Notes: generated by a model not told the origin, from the sequence alone. A stretch of DNA of 64,000 nt from Spirochaetae bacterium HGW-Spirochaetae-2 (GCA_002839355.1 PGXW01000001.1:175393-239392), one strand, 5' to 3'; numbered from the stretch's first letter, positions 7,865 through 17,046 are shown. Made by a program: numbers and translations.

Positions 7865-8944
7865 CTATTCTTCGGTAGAAATCGAATATTGTTGGGACAT
7901 GCGCTTGGGGTGACGTTTCCGATGAATCTTGAAACGTATATTTTCAAAATTGGCGTATAGGAATCTGGTAAGGTGCCTGTACACATAATCGAATGATTGG
8001 GGGCGATAGCATACATACCCACCGAAAGCCCGCTTGAAAAGCCGCAATCCTTCCAAGTGCGAACCCCGTTGCTGTGGGCCGCTGATACCATAGAGATCGT
8101 ACACCTTGCACCCATGTGAACAGGCCTCCCGTATCGCATAGTCCTGCAGAAGATACGAAGGGGAACATCCGTCCACCCTAAGCGAGGCTCCATACAGGTA
8201 TAACGCGACAGCTGGACTTTCCAGGATAATCGCACCTCCCAATATTGCACTTCCATAGCGGGCCACATAGAGAATCGAGCGAACATCACTGGCACCAATA
8301 TCAAGAAAATTGCGAATATAGGACGCCGACCTGGCGGTAAAACCATCACGTTTCGCAGTATCGACATACACCGAATACCACGCTTCGAATGTCCGCGGAT
8401 CCCCATTCCATGTTTCGATCCGAATGGATTTGGCCTGTGCCTTGCGGACATTGCGTCTTGCCCGCTCACGATATCGGATTCGTACCGCATCGTAGCCATC
8501 GGACAGGTCTATCCGTGCAGTCGCTTCAGGTTGGACCGATTCATTGCAGGTACGGAGATTCTTGCCTAAGACAGGAGCAACCTGTTCGTTATCCGGCTCT
8601 CCCCACGGTAAATCGAACCGGATGAAGGCGGTTCCCTTTGGAAGCAAAGGGCGTACCAAACGGGCGAAATCCCTCGTCAAATCAGCCGGATCACACCGAT
8701 ATGCACTATGATCGGGACCAAACGGCACATAGGCTATCCTTAGTCGGAAAACCAATCTTCGAACCAACACCATGACCACGGTCGATTCCGATTCACTTCC
8801 ATCATCCGAAGAATAGGTGAAACGAAACGCAAAGGCACGCCAGGATGCAACCCGTTTCGCTTTAGCCCAGAATTGGCTCTGAAACGGATTCCAAGTGGCA
8901 TCGAGTCGATCAAGACCTACCCGTTCAACGGTGGGGTGCAACAT
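7865..8944 (-). CDS. FemABX-like peptidyltransferase / GNAT-fold acyltransferase
   Basis: 359 residues with the two-lobed FemX layout: an N-terminal part with QSQFWAKAKR, a central RYRERARRNVRKA segment, and a C-terminal lobe with GGAIILESPAVALYLYGAS and YDLYGISG. Members transfer an amino acid from aminoacyl-tRNA to a peptidoglycan precursor, or carry out related acylations. It follows metG by five bases on the same strand, so the two are co-transcribed; AGGTCGG is a possible ribosome-binding site. The amino acid and acceptor cannot be told from sequence. Confidence 0.75.
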   Translation of the reverse strand: MLHPTVERVGLDRLDATWNPFQSQFWAKAKRVASWRAFAFRFTYSSDDGSESESTVVMVLVRRLVFRLRIAYVPFGPDHSAYRCDPADLTRDFARLVRPLLPKGTAFIRFDLPWGEPDNEQVAPVLGKNLRTCNESVQPEATARIDLSDGYDAVRIRYRERARRNVRKAQAKSIRIETWNGDPRTFEAWYSVYVDTAKRDGFTARSASYIRNFLDIGASDVRSILYVARYGSAILGGAIILESPAVALYLYGASLRVDGCSPSYLLQDYAIREACSHGCKVYDLYGISGPQQRGSHLEGLRLFKRAFGGYVCYRPQSFDYVYRHLTRFLYANFENIRFKIHRKRHPKRMSQQYSISTEE

Positions 8945-8949
8945 AGGGG

Positions 8950-11166
8950 TCAGCCGACCTCGCCATCGAGGTATCGGGTGACGGACAGCATAGCGCCTTG
9001 CGCTCCAATAGGACGACCATCAATCTTTACCACACCACATTCGGTGTATAGGGGCAATGCAAAGAATTGGTCTGCCTTAACCTGGCTCCTTGGCTCTTGT
9101 GGTACGTCGGTACCCTCTGGATTCAATTCGGTTCCAACAGCGAATTGGTCGGCGAATATGACTTCACAGGTGGTATGCGGTTCGGCCTTGGGATCGCTTG
9201 CCGCCAAAAGCATGCCGCGGCTTTTCACTCCCCGGAAATTCGCCGGCTTCAGGTTTTGTACCAATACGATATTCCTGTTGAGCAACGCATCCTTTTCGTA
9301 ATAGGGAACTATACTCGACACAATGGTGGTCGGCTCTTCGCTTCCGGTATCGACTTGGATGATATACAACTTGTCTCCGCCCGGGTGTTGCTGGACATCG
9401 ACTATCTTGCTTACCTTCAATGTCACCTTTTTGGCAAACAACTCTGAAAGAGCCTCTTGCCGCACCTGCTCAACCGCTTCCTGCTGTTGTGTTTCCATTC
9501 GTTGCTTCTCCTCGTTTCTCGAATCCTGATCACCTGCGTATCGAACCCTCAGCGTCTCGATCAAGTCATCCTCCAATTTCGTGAATAGGTAATCCGGCTT
9601 TCCAACGGTTTCTACGCCAGAAAAACTACCCAGGTGGCTCCAACGGGCTTCTTGGTTCCCCAGGTAGCCAAGGAGTTGCCGTGAAGCCGATGGCATGTAG
9701 GGAGCTATAAGAATTCCAAGATCCCTGATCAGATACACCAGAGTTCGCAACAATGTGGCGGTAGCGGCAGGATTTTCCTTGCGCTGCTTCCAAGGTTCAC
9801 CATCCTGGAAGGCTTTGTTGCCGACCGAGGAAAGGGCGAATATCCTGCGTAGCGCTTCCCTGAGTTCCGCGTGTTCGAACAGATCGTCTATCTCGGACTC
9901 CCTGTCCATGATTTCACGTGCCAATTGGGTGTCGATTACTCCCTCAGGGACTTTTCCGTCATAGAATCTGCTGATAAACGTCAGTGTCCTATGCACCAGA
10001 TTGGACAAGTTTCCGATCAATTCCCCGTTGACCTTTTCCTGGAAATCCTTCCAGGTAAACAGGACATCGGATTTCTCCGGTCGATTGTAGTACAGGTAGA
10101 ATCGCCATACATCCGCAGGAATACCTGTCTCCTGAACGTCATTGCCGAACACACCGGTTCCCTTGCTCTTGGAAAACTTGCCGCCTTCATAGTTCAGGTA
10201 TTCACTTGAGGACATGTGGTGCAACATTGTCCAAGGATCTCCGGAGGCCAGAAGTGTTGTCGGGAATATGACGGTATGGAACGGAATGTTGTCCTTTCCG
10301 ATGAATTGGTACAACTCGACATTGTCGTCGTCCTGCCACCAGGAACGCCAATCGGTAGTATATGCGGCGGTTATGGAAATGTAACCGATAGGTGCATCGA
10401 ACCACACGTAGAACACCTTGTCCTCGAATCCTTCCTTGGGTACAGGAATACCCCATCTCAGATCCCGCGTGATCGCCCGCTCCTTCAATCCGTCACGGAT
10501 CCAGGAACGTGTGGTCATAATCGCATTTTTTGCCCAGAATCCTTCGACCGATGCTGTGTCGAGCCACTTCTCCAGCAAGGGCAAGGCCTTGGGCAGATCA
10601 ATATACAAATGCTTCGTGCTACGCAGCACCGGGGTGGAACCACAGACTCCACATTTCGGATCGACCAGTTCGGTCGGGTCAAGCAACGAACCGCACGAGT
10701 CGCATTGGTCGCCACGGGCACCGGCGGAACCACATTTGGGACAGACACCTTCCACAAAACGATCGGCCAAGAACCTCTGGTCATGTTCACAGAACAGTTG
10801 CTCGATCTCTGATTCCCTGATATATCCTGCTGCATCAACCTTCTTGAAGATATCCTGGACGATCGCAGTCTGCATGGGGCTGCTTGTCCTACCGAATGAA
10901 TCGAAATCAATTTCGAACCATTGGTAGATATCCCTATGGACAATATGGTAGCGGTCGCACAACTCGCGGGGTTCGACTCCTTCCTGCAAGGCACGTGTCT
11001 CGCTGGCGGTTCCGTACTCATCCGTTCCGCAGACATACAACGTTTCGTAGCCTTTCGAACGGCAGAACCTGGCGAAACAATCCGCGGACAGGACCTGGAT
11101 AAGGTTTCCAAGATGGGGAATATTGTTCACATATGGAAGAGCTGAGGTAATCAATCGTTTTTTCAT
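8950..11166 (-). CDS. metG: Methionyl-tRNA synthetase with C-terminal tRNA-binding domain
   Basis: 738 residues, class I synthetase. N-terminal LPYVNNIPHLGNL holds the HIGH-type motif (HLGN); the zinc knuckles are CPKCG, CDSCG and CGVCG at about 145-185; KFSKSKG is the KMSKS motif; and an EMAP-II-like tRNA-binding domain fills the last 110 residues. It charges tRNA-Met. The frame runs 19 codons further upstream, but the ATG at 11166 is chosen because it fits the family start and a promoter ends seven bases before it. An AGGAG nearby lies inside the promoter spacer and is not a ribosome-binding site. Confidence 0.95.
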   Translation of the reverse strand: MKKRLITSALPYVNNIPHLGNLIQVLSADCFARFCRSKGYETLYVCGTDEYGTASETRALQEGVEPRELCDRYHIVHRDIYQWFEIDFDSFGRTSSPMQTAIVQDIFKKVDAAGYIRESEIEQLFCEHDQRFLADRFVEGVCPKCGSAGARGDQCDSCGSLLDPTELVDPKCGVCGSTPVLRSTKHLYIDLPKALPLLEKWLDTASVEGFWAKNAIMTTRSWIRDGLKERAITRDLRWGIPVPKEGFEDKVFYVWFDAPIGYISITAAYTTDWRSWWQDDDNVELYQFIGKDNIPFHTVIFPTTLLASGDPWTMLHHMSSSEYLNYEGGKFSKSKGTGVFGNDVQETGIPADVWRFYLYYNRPEKSDVLFTWKDFQEKVNGELIGNLSNLVHRTLTFISRFYDGKVPEGVIDTQLAREIMDRESEIDDLFEHAELREALRRIFALSSVGNKAFQDGEPWKQRKENPAATATLLRTLVYLIRDLGILIAPYMPSASRQLLGYLGNQEARWSHLGSFSGVETVGKPDYLFTKLEDDLIETLRVRYAGDQDSRNEEKQRMETQQQEAVEQVRQEALSELFAKKVTLKVSKIVDVQQHPGGDKLYIIQVDTGSEEPTTIVSSIVPYYEKDALLNRNIVLVQNLKPANFRGVKSRGMLLAASDPKAEPHTTCEVIFADQFAVGTELNPEGTDVPQEPRSQVKADQFFALPLYTECGVVKIDGRPIGAQGAMLSVTRYLDGEVG

Positions 11167-11173
11167 GATGACC

Positions 11174-11202
11174 ACTATACTCTTCACAGCTCCTTTTTTC
11201 AA
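11174..11202 (-). promoter_or_regulatory. Promoter of metG, leaderless
   Basis: Minus strand TTGAAA (11202-11197), 17-bp spacer, TATAGT (11179-11174), then seven bases to the metG ATG. The predicted first transcribed base is at or one base before the A of the start codon. Confidence 0.7.
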
Positions 11203-11250
11203 TCGGAAACGGCTTATGTCCAACTTGTGGCAAAGGTTTTGCCCAGTTCA

Positions 11251-11279
11251 TTGACGATAGCTGACAACTAGGCTACATT
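11251..11279 (+). promoter_or_regulatory. Promoter of hflKC
   Basis: TTGACG (11251-11256), 17-bp spacer, TACATT (11274-11279). The leader is about 38 bases and ends in a strong Shine-Dalgarno. A small hairpin CCGGGT/ACCCGG lies in the leader. Confidence 0.7.
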
Positions 11280-11323
11280 TGTAGATACCGGGTTTGACCC
11301 GGAGATAGCAAGGAGGAGATGCA

Positions 11324-12319
11324 ATGAACAGTTCGGGCGCTTCGTCCCGTAATCCTTTCCACCTCAGTCCGAAGTTGATCATAGCCGCGGTAGGGATAGT
11401 AATCCTTTTCATCTTGGTTATGAGCAGTTTCTTTGTGGTGGACCAGACAGAACAGGCAGTCGTGCTCAGGTTCGGGAAATACAATAGGATTGTAGGACCC
11501 GGCTTGCAGACCAAGCTGCCTCTCGGAATCGATCGCAACTTCAATATTCCGACCAGGGTTGTGCAGACCATGACATTTGGTCAGGCAAGCGTAAGTCAGA
11601 ATTACAGCAGCATGTTCATGAACACACCTTCCGGCTCCTCGGCGGGCGAGTCGATCATGCTTACAGGTGACCTGAATATTGTCGATGTGCAATGGATCAT
11701 CCAGTACCGTATCGAGGATCCTGCAAAATGGTTGTTCAACGTGCAGGAACGAGATAAGACCATACGGGATATCAGCCAAAGCGTCATAAACCAACTGGTA
11801 GGCGACTTGCCCATCCTTGCGATCATGTCGAGTGAACGGACCTCGATTGAGATCGAGTCCCAGGAACGGATGCAAAAGGCTTTCGATTCCTACAATCTCG
11901 GTGTTCGGGTAGTGACCGTAAAGCTACAGAACATTGTCCCACCGGTCGGTGAAGTTCAGGATGCCTTCGAGGATGTCAACAAATCGATCCAGGATATGAA
12001 CCGTCTTATCAATGAAGGTAAGGAACAGTACAACCGGGAAATCCCACGCGCACAAGGCGAAGCCTCGCAGATGATCCAAGTTGCACAAGGATATGCTGCG
12101 GAACGTGTCAACAATGCACAAGGTGATGTCGCAAGATTCTCCTCGGTCCTCGAAGCCTATTCATTGAGCAAGGATATCACCGCGAGACGGTTGTATATCG
12201 AAACCATGGAAGAGATTCTCAACAAGGCCGATGCGGGAACACTGACATTGATCGATAGGGAATTGGACAATTTCCTGCCGATCAGCAACTTGACCGGTAG
12301 CCAGGGAGGTGTGAAATGA
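11324..12319 (+). CDS. hflK: HflK, SPFH/band-7 regulator of FtsH
   Basis: 331 residues: a short cytoplasmic start, one membrane anchor at about residues 22-44, the SPFH domain (VDQTEQAVVLRFGKYNRIV), then a helical coiled-coil region rich in Glu, Arg and Gln. HflK and HflC form a large membrane cage around FtsH protease. AGGAGG lies six bases upstream. Its stop overlaps the hflC ATG (ATGA), which fits one complex made in equal amounts. Confidence 0.92.
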   Translation: MNSSGASSRNPFHLSPKLIIAAVGIVILFILVMSSFFVVDQTEQAVVLRFGKYNRIVGPGLQTKLPLGIDRNFNIPTRVVQTMTFGQASVSQNYSSMFMNTPSGSSAGESIMLTGDLNIVDVQWIIQYRIEDPAKWLFNVQERDKTIRDISQSVINQLVGDLPILAIMSSERTSIEIESQERMQKAFDSYNLGVRVVTVKLQNIVPPVGEVQDAFEDVNKSIQDMNRLINEGKEQYNREIPRAQGEASQMIQVAQGYAAERVNNAQGDVARFSSVLEAYSLSKDITARRLYIETMEEILNKADAGTLTLIDRELDNFLPISNLTGSQGGVK

Positions 12320-13302
12320 AGAAATTGATAACCACTCTGGTCATTGTATTCGTCCTGTTGATAATCTTCCTTCTTCTCGGACCGTTCTTTGTGGTACAGG
12401 AAGGTGAGGTTGCCGTTATCACCAGATTCGGAAAAATCGAGAATACCCATGTGGAGGCAGGTCTTAAGATCAAAGTCCCCTTGGTGGATACGGTAGTCAA
12501 ATATCCCAAGAAGATCATGAGCTGGGACGGCGATGCCCAACGTATTCCCACGAAAGAGAACCAATTCATTTGGGTTGACACGACCGCTCGTTGGAGAATC
12601 GTTGACCCTGCCCTGTTCTACCAGTCGGTCAATACATTACCGAATGCGATCCTGAGACTCAACGATGTCATTGATTCGACCATCAGAACTGTAATCAGTG
12701 AGAACTTCTTGAATGAAGCGGTTCGGAACTCGAACAAGATCAACAACATGAGGGTCGATGAACAGGTCCAGAATATCGATAGCCTGGAGGATGCCGAACA
12801 GTTGCGTAATCTTACCCGTACCGAGACCCAGCAGGAATCGATACAGATAGGTCGTGAAGTCCTGAGCCAACGCATGCTGACCATGGCACATCCTTTTACC
12901 AGTGAATTCGGTATTGAAGTGATAGATATCGTCATTCGTCAGATCCGGTACAGCGACGACCTGACGCAGAGTGTCTACCAGCGCATGATCAAGGAAAGGA
13001 ACCAGATTGCCGAAGCTTACAGGTCCTATGGCCAAGGCCAACAGGCCCGGTGGGTTGGTAAGACCGATAATGACAAAAGGAGTATCTTGAGCCAAGCATA
13101 TGCGCAAGCTGAAAAGATCAAGGGTGTGGCAGATGCCAGGGCAACCCAGATCTATGCCCAGGCGTATGAAAAGGATACCGATTTCTTCACCCTGTGGAGG
13201 ACCCTCGAGTCATACAAGAAGACTATTCCGAACTTGAATAAGATATTCTCTACAGAGATGGATTATTTCAATGTCCTGTACGGACCGGAGAATATCTTCT
13301 AG
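12316..13302 (+). CDS. hflC: HflC, SPFH/band-7 regulator of FtsH
   Basis: 328 residues: an N-terminal membrane helix at about residues 5-26, an SPFH domain (VVQEGEVAVITRFGKI), and a long helix with AYRSYGQGQQARW and AQAEKIKGVADARATQIYAQAYEKD, the HflC C-terminal signature. It is the partner of HflK in the same operon, with four bases of overlap. A copy of the dispersed repeat starts seven bases after its stop and a terminator follows 180 bases on. Confidence 0.93.
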   Translation: MKKLITTLVIVFVLLIIFLLLGPFFVVQEGEVAVITRFGKIENTHVEAGLKIKVPLVDTVVKYPKKIMSWDGDAQRIPTKENQFIWVDTTARWRIVDPALFYQSVNTLPNAILRLNDVIDSTIRTVISENFLNEAVRNSNKINNMRVDEQVQNIDSLEDAEQLRNLTRTETQQESIQIGREVLSQRMLTMAHPFTSEFGIEVIDIVIRQIRYSDDLTQSVYQRMIKERNQIAEAYRSYGQGQQARWVGKTDNDKRSILSQAYAQAEKIKGVADARATQIYAQAYEKDTDFFTLWRTLESYKKTIPNLNKIFSTEMDYFNVLYGPENIF

Positions 13303-13308
13303 GTATTG

Positions 13309-13469
13309 ATTGGCAAACGAAGCAAGTGGAAAGGGACCATGGAATGGTCCAGCTTTCCCGAGCGAGTGCAGGCAACGTAAGGATCCATACCTCGCCCCTT
13401 GGGGCGGGAAAGGAGGCGAAGCCTTCACTTTCCAGCTCTTGCCCTGGGGTAGGGATACCTTTCATTTCC
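13309..13469 (+). repeat. Dispersed intergenic repeat, copy B (full length)
   Basis: The longest copy, 161 bp. Its left half (13309-13408) matches copy A and its first 50-70 bp match copy C; its right half (about 13391-13469) matches copy D. Palindromes: GGACCAT-GGA-ATGGTCC and CGCCCC-TT-GGGGCG. It starts seven bases after the hflC stop. No coding frame is convincing. Confidence 0.85.
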
Positions 13470-13482
13470 GCTACAAACGTAT

Positions 13483-13528
13483 AAGGCCATCGACATTCCC
13501 AAAAGGAAGAATCGGTGGCCTTTTCTTA
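13483..13528 (+). terminator. Terminator of hflKC
   Basis: Stem AAGGCCATCGA paired with TCGGTGGCCTT (one G-T wobble), 18-base loop, followed by TTTTCTTAT. It lies downstream of the repeat and upstream of the convergent Fur-family gene. Confidence 0.65.
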
Positions 13529-13552
13529 TACGAACAGTATTGACCGGTTCTG

Positions 13553-13987
13553 TTAGGCGATTGCGTCACATGCGGGACAATTTCCGCTGATATTCACCTG
13601 TACCTCGTGCATGGTGAAACCGTCGGGAATGCTCACCTCGGGAAACGAAACGGTATGCAGGTCGTAGACTTTGCCGCAATCGATACACTTGAAATGCATG
13701 TGGTTGGAAATATTCGCGTCGTATCGCATCTCATTCTTTTCAATCGCGATCCTCTTGACCACCCCCTGATCACAGAGAAGATTCAAGACATTGTAGACGG
13801 TAGTACGGGAAATCGAAGCCATATGCTTCTTCAGATCTCCATAGATATCATCTGCAGTCGGATGAATGGGATTCTCCAGTAGATATTTGTATACTGCCAC
13901 CCTATGGTTGAGAGGTCGTACCCCATGCTCAACCAGATAACGTTTTTCATCCCCAGGTTTCAAGAAAGGCATTTGCATCATGGTCAC
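13553..13987 (-). CDS. Fur-family metalloregulator, PerR-like
   Basis: 144 residues: a winged-helix DNA-binding domain (RPLNHRVAVYKYLLENPIHP, ISRTTVYNVLNLL), then the metal domain with HMHFKCIDCGKV and GNCPACDAIA. The two CxxC pairs make the structural zinc site; HMH supplies the sensing ligands, as in PerR and Fur. The spacing fits PerR best, but Fe, Mn or Zn sensing cannot be settled. The GTG at 13987 has GGAG about five bases upstream; the ATG at 13981 is the alternative. An AT-rich palindrome in its leader may be its own operator. Confidence 0.85.
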   Translation of the reverse strand: MTMMQMPFLKPGDEKRYLVEHGVRPLNHRVAVYKYLLENPIHPTADDIYGDLKKHMASISRTTVYNVLNLLCDQGVVKRIAIEKNEMRYDANISNHMHFKCIDCGKVYDLHTVSFPEVSIPDGFTMHEVQVNISGNCPACDAIA

Positions 13988-13998
13988 ACAATCTCCTG

Positions 13999-14038
13999 TT
14001 ATATAATTGTATGTAAGGCATAATCAACAAAGTGTCAA
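13999..14038 (-). promoter_or_regulatory. Promoter and possible autoregulatory operator of the Fur-family gene
   Basis: TTGACA on the minus strand at 14038-14033 with a loosely defined -10 about 17 bp on. An 18-bp imperfect palindrome, TTAnATAnnnnTATnTAA (13999-14016), lies between it and the ribosome-binding site and resembles a PerR/Fur box. Confidence 0.45.
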
Positions 14039-14143
14039 CCTTTACATTCCCCTTCGATATGATATTTATATAGCAATATGTTTTTATTGCGACTGCTTAT
14101 ATTTGCCTTTGTATTGTAGTATACTGGTAAGGAGGTGATATTC

Positions 14144-14593
14144 ATGCGCACGCTTCACACATGCCTGCTCTACATCTGTATCCTCTCCATTTCCCTTTTT
14201 GTGTTCTCCTGTACAACCGATCCATCCCGTCTAGCATCCTCCAAGAGTGAACAACTACCCTACAAGGTCATCTCGGGAACGGTCATGTATCCCAACAACC
14301 TCTATTTCCCAGCACGGGTACGCATGGAAATCAAGTTGATTGCCCGAAATATCTCTACACAACAAGAGCTCCCAATCGTAAGCCAGAGCATCCGGAACCC
14401 CCAGCGGTTTCCTGTGAATTTCATCCTACGGTATGATGCTCAGGATATCGTTCGTTCCAACGAATATGCCATAACCGTGGAGCTATATCGGGAAATCGAA
14501 ACCACACCCTACCTTATCAGCCCGTCCCTGGTCTTACCAACCCTGCAAGGCGACGAAAGTATTGTTGTCGAGTTGCAGCCTCCCCCTCGCTGA
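14144..14593 (+). CDS. YbaY-like lipoprotein
   Basis: 149 residues: a lipoprotein signal peptide ending in LFVFSC (Cys at residue 23; the relaxed lipobox of spirochaetes), then one beta-rich domain with SGTVMYPNNLYFPARVRMEI and FPVNFILRYD. This pattern is that of YbaY/YscW-type lipoproteins of unknown detailed role, some of which act as secretin pilots. The start at 14144 follows AAGGAGGTGAT closely; the upstream ATG at 14135 lies inside that site. Convergent with the next gene, eight bases apart. Confidence 0.65.
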   Translation: MRTLHTCLLYICILSISLFVFSCTTDPSRLASSKSEQLPYKVISGTVMYPNNLYFPARVRMEIKLIARNISTQQELPIVSQSIRNPQRFPVNFILRYDAQDIVRSNEYAITVELYREIETTPYLISPSLVLPTLQGDESIVVELQPPPR

Positions 14594-14601
14594 CCGGAAT
14601 G

Positions 14602-16284
14602 CTATTGGGCTTGGTACAGCCTCCGAGCTCCCGATACAGCCAGTTTCCACGAAAGCCACCAGATGCACGCACTTGGAGCTACCAGCAACAGACCACTGGA
14701 CAATGCCGACAAACCTATCGGTTCGGCCAGCAGGTAGCCGAGGCCTGCCAAGACAGCAATGTTTGCGAAGGATATCCCCATCGCAGCGAGACCATTGAGA
14801 TTCTGCTTTACCGCCTGTTGGGGTAATTTCCAATCCAGACGGGGATTGCGGCCATCGATTGCCAACCCGAAACAGGCAGAACTTCCTACTGCGAAGAAGC
14901 CCAATGGCATCATCCAAACGGCGTGGACCAGCTCCAATCTGAATATCGCCAATGCGGCCAGACTAAATATTAGATAGGTACTGTAAAACAGCATAAGGTG
15001 GGCAGCCATTTTCCCCCTGACGAACGACGCTCCCTCCAACGGCATGGTTCGTGACAACGCAAGAAGCTTCCCCTCTCGTGAATAGCTGGTCCCGCTCATC
15101 ATGGAAAGGCTTGATGTCAACAATAGAGCGCCGGTAACAATCATTGGAAATGTATCCAGTCTAAAAACCGGTTCCAGCATCACCTTGAATTCCCCTATAA
15201 CCCCACTGATCGCATAGACAACCACAAGTATCAGGGGAATGACCGCTTCTCCATACAGTTCCATCTTGAATGCCGAGTGTTCATTGATAATTGCGTATTC
15301 ACGACGAACGAGGGACCATTCCAGGGCATAGTGGCCTGTATAGGATCTACTCGATTTTCCATTGTTCTTTCGGACCGTGGTGGATGTCTCCCACAAACGG
15401 GTGACGGTCTCTCCATATGCGGTGGCAACCAGATATATTGCTCCGATGGTTATGGCAGCCACGGCCAACAGGAAATACAAACCGTTGACAAAGGAATGGG
15501 GCCCCAAAGCCATTGACATTTGCCATTTCGGGAACAAGAGGATCCGCTGCAGTCCTTGCAGAACGATTCCGAAGCTATTGGCAAAATTTTCCAAGTTGCT
15601 CGAATCCATTCCGGATTGCATCCACCGGCTCGCCAGTCCCTGCATGACCACCAACAGTGTCAGCATGAATATGATTGCCCATGATTCACGACTCTTCCGG
15701 GTATGTTTCTTACCCTTGACAAACAGATGAAGGACTATCAATGACAAAGACAGCGGGATGAAGGGAGCAATGGTTATCTGAACCAGCGCGGCAACAATGA
15801 TCGGAAATGATATTCCGTGCACATGAATCGCAACCGCTACCGCTGGCAGGAACAGAATCGTGTGCATGAAAAAATTAGCCTTGTAGTGCAGGATCAACCG
15901 AGAAATCAGCAATTCCCGTTGTGTGAGGGGCAAGACTAGCAACAAGGGAAGGTCCTTGCCATGATAGAGCACGGATCCACCGGAGAACATGCCGAACATG
16001 AATGTAATGAGAGCTGCGGTGACCGCTCCCATAAACCAGGAGAACCCGTCGATTCCAACTATCGATCCAAGGATTTCCATTTGGTAGTAGTTGACTCCCA
16101 ACATGAAGGCCATGGACCCTGCCGCGAGCAGAATCGACAGAGCTATCACAACTTGAATAACCAATCGCGATTTCTTGCGCGAATTCGATTTCTTGCTTTC
16201 AAGGGAAATCGTTACGAATTGTTCCCAACGGCTGTCACCTTTTCCAGCCGCCCTTAGCAACAAGCGGATATTATTCAGTTTCAT
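14602..16284 (-). CDS. ABC-2-type exporter permease
   Basis: 560 residues, about twelve hydrophobic segments in two halves, with a cytoplasmic Lys/Arg/Ser stretch near residues 28-40. No ATPase motif. It overlaps the ATPase gene upstream by 14 bases, so the two form one exporter. The protein resembles large bacterial ABC-2 permeases that have fused or doubled six-helix units. The substrate is unknown. Confidence 0.75.
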   Translation of the reverse strand: MKLNNIRLLLRAAGKGDSRWEQFVTISLESKKSNSRKKSRLVIQVVIALSILLAAGSMAFMLGVNYYQMEILGSIVGIDGFSWFMGAVTAALITFMFGMFSGGSVLYHGKDLPLLLVLPLTQRELLISRLILHYKANFFMHTILFLPAVAVAIHVHGISFPIIVAALVQITIAPFIPLSLSLIVLHLFVKGKKHTRKSRESWAIIFMLTLLVVMQGLASRWMQSGMDSSNLENFANSFGIVLQGLQRILLFPKWQMSMALGPHSFVNGLYFLLAVAAITIGAIYLVATAYGETVTRLWETSTTVRKNNGKSSRSYTGHYALEWSLVRREYAIINEHSAFKMELYGEAVIPLILVVVYAISGVIGEFKVMLEPVFRLDTFPMIVTGALLLTSSLSMMSGTSYSREGKLLALSRTMPLEGASFVRGKMAAHLMLFYSTYLIFSLAALAIFRLELVHAVWMMPLGFFAVGSSACFGLAIDGRNPRLDWKLPQQAVKQNLNGLAAMGISFANIAVLAGLGYLLAEPIGLSALSSGLLLVAPSACIWWLSWKLAVSGARRLYQAQ

Positions 16285-17005
16285 CGGTCATCTCCAGGAA
16301 CAACTGTTCCAACGATAAATCGCCGGACCCCGATCTTTCCTGCAAGGCATGGAACGTGTCGCACGCAATGAGCGAACCGTTCATTATTATGCCGACTCTT
16401 GTACACAACCGTTCGGCGACCTCCATCACATGGGTCGAGAAGAATACCGATCGGCCACCTTCGCAGAACTCGTGCATGACTTCCTTCAGGATGAACGCCG
16501 ATTTCGGATCAAGCCCAACCATGGGTTCGTCAAGTATGAGAAGACGCGGTTCATGCACCAATGCGGTGACAATTCCCAGTTTCTGCTTCATTCCCCTCGA
16601 GTATGAAGATATCTGGTCATCGAGGACACCATGCAAAGAGAATCTTTTTGCCCAACGGACAATCCGTTCTTGCCTGGCCTCATTGGGAACACGATAGATT
16701 TCACAAATGAATTGCAGATATTCGTTCGCAGTCATCTTTTCATAGAACAAGGGCTCGTCTGGTACATATCCAATCCGTTGTTTCACCAGGACGGTCTCGT
16801 TCAACGTATCGTGTCCATCGACGGTGATGGTTCCCGTATCTTGGGACAGCAAACCCACAATCATTTTTATCGTGGTGCTTTTTCCTGCTCCGTTCGGTCC
16901 GAGGAATCCGAAGATTTCGCCGGGAACCAAAGCCAAGGAGAGGTTCTCAACCGCAGCTTTGGCAGAATTCCCGTACTTTTTCGTTACCGATTGTATTGTG
17001 ACCAT
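16271..17005 (-). CDS. ABC exporter ATPase
   Basis: 244 residues: Walker A GPNGAGKSTT (about 36-45), Q-loop VGYVPDEPLFYEKMT, signature YSRGMKQKL, Walker B LLILDEPMVGLDP and the switch His in FFSTHVMEV. This is the CcmA/NatA-like class that pairs with ABC-2 permeases; the permease gene overlaps its 3' end. GGAG stands ten bases before the ATG. Two TGATATCA motifs one helical turn apart lie 23 bases upstream and may bind a regulator. Confidence 0.9.
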   Translation of the reverse strand: MVTIQSVTKKYGNSAKAAVENLSLALVPGEIFGFLGPNGAGKSTTIKMIVGLLSQDTGTITVDGHDTLNETVLVKQRIGYVPDEPLFYEKMTANEYLQFICEIYRVPNEARQERIVRWAKRFSLHGVLDDQISSYSRGMKQKLGIVTALVHEPRLLILDEPMVGLDPKSAFILKEVMHEFCEGGRSVFFSTHVMEVAERLCTRVGIIMNGSLIACDTFHALQERSGSGDLSLEQLFLEMTDETE

Positions 17006-17027
17006 ATGGTATACTCCAATGTATTGT

Positions 17028-17046
17028 TGATATCATATTGATATCA
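17028..17046. promoter_or_regulatory. Tandem TGATATCA palindromes before the ABC exporter
   Basis: TGATATCA at 17028-17035 and 17039-17046, 11 bp apart, so on the same face of the helix. They sit 23-41 bases upstream of the exporter ATPase. The rest of the 251-bp gap to argG is AT-rich and carries ARG boxes. Confidence 0.5.

Noticed and set aside
11167..11323. T-box or other leader element for metG
   Set aside because: The promoter ends seven bases before the ATG, and no T-box sequence is seen.
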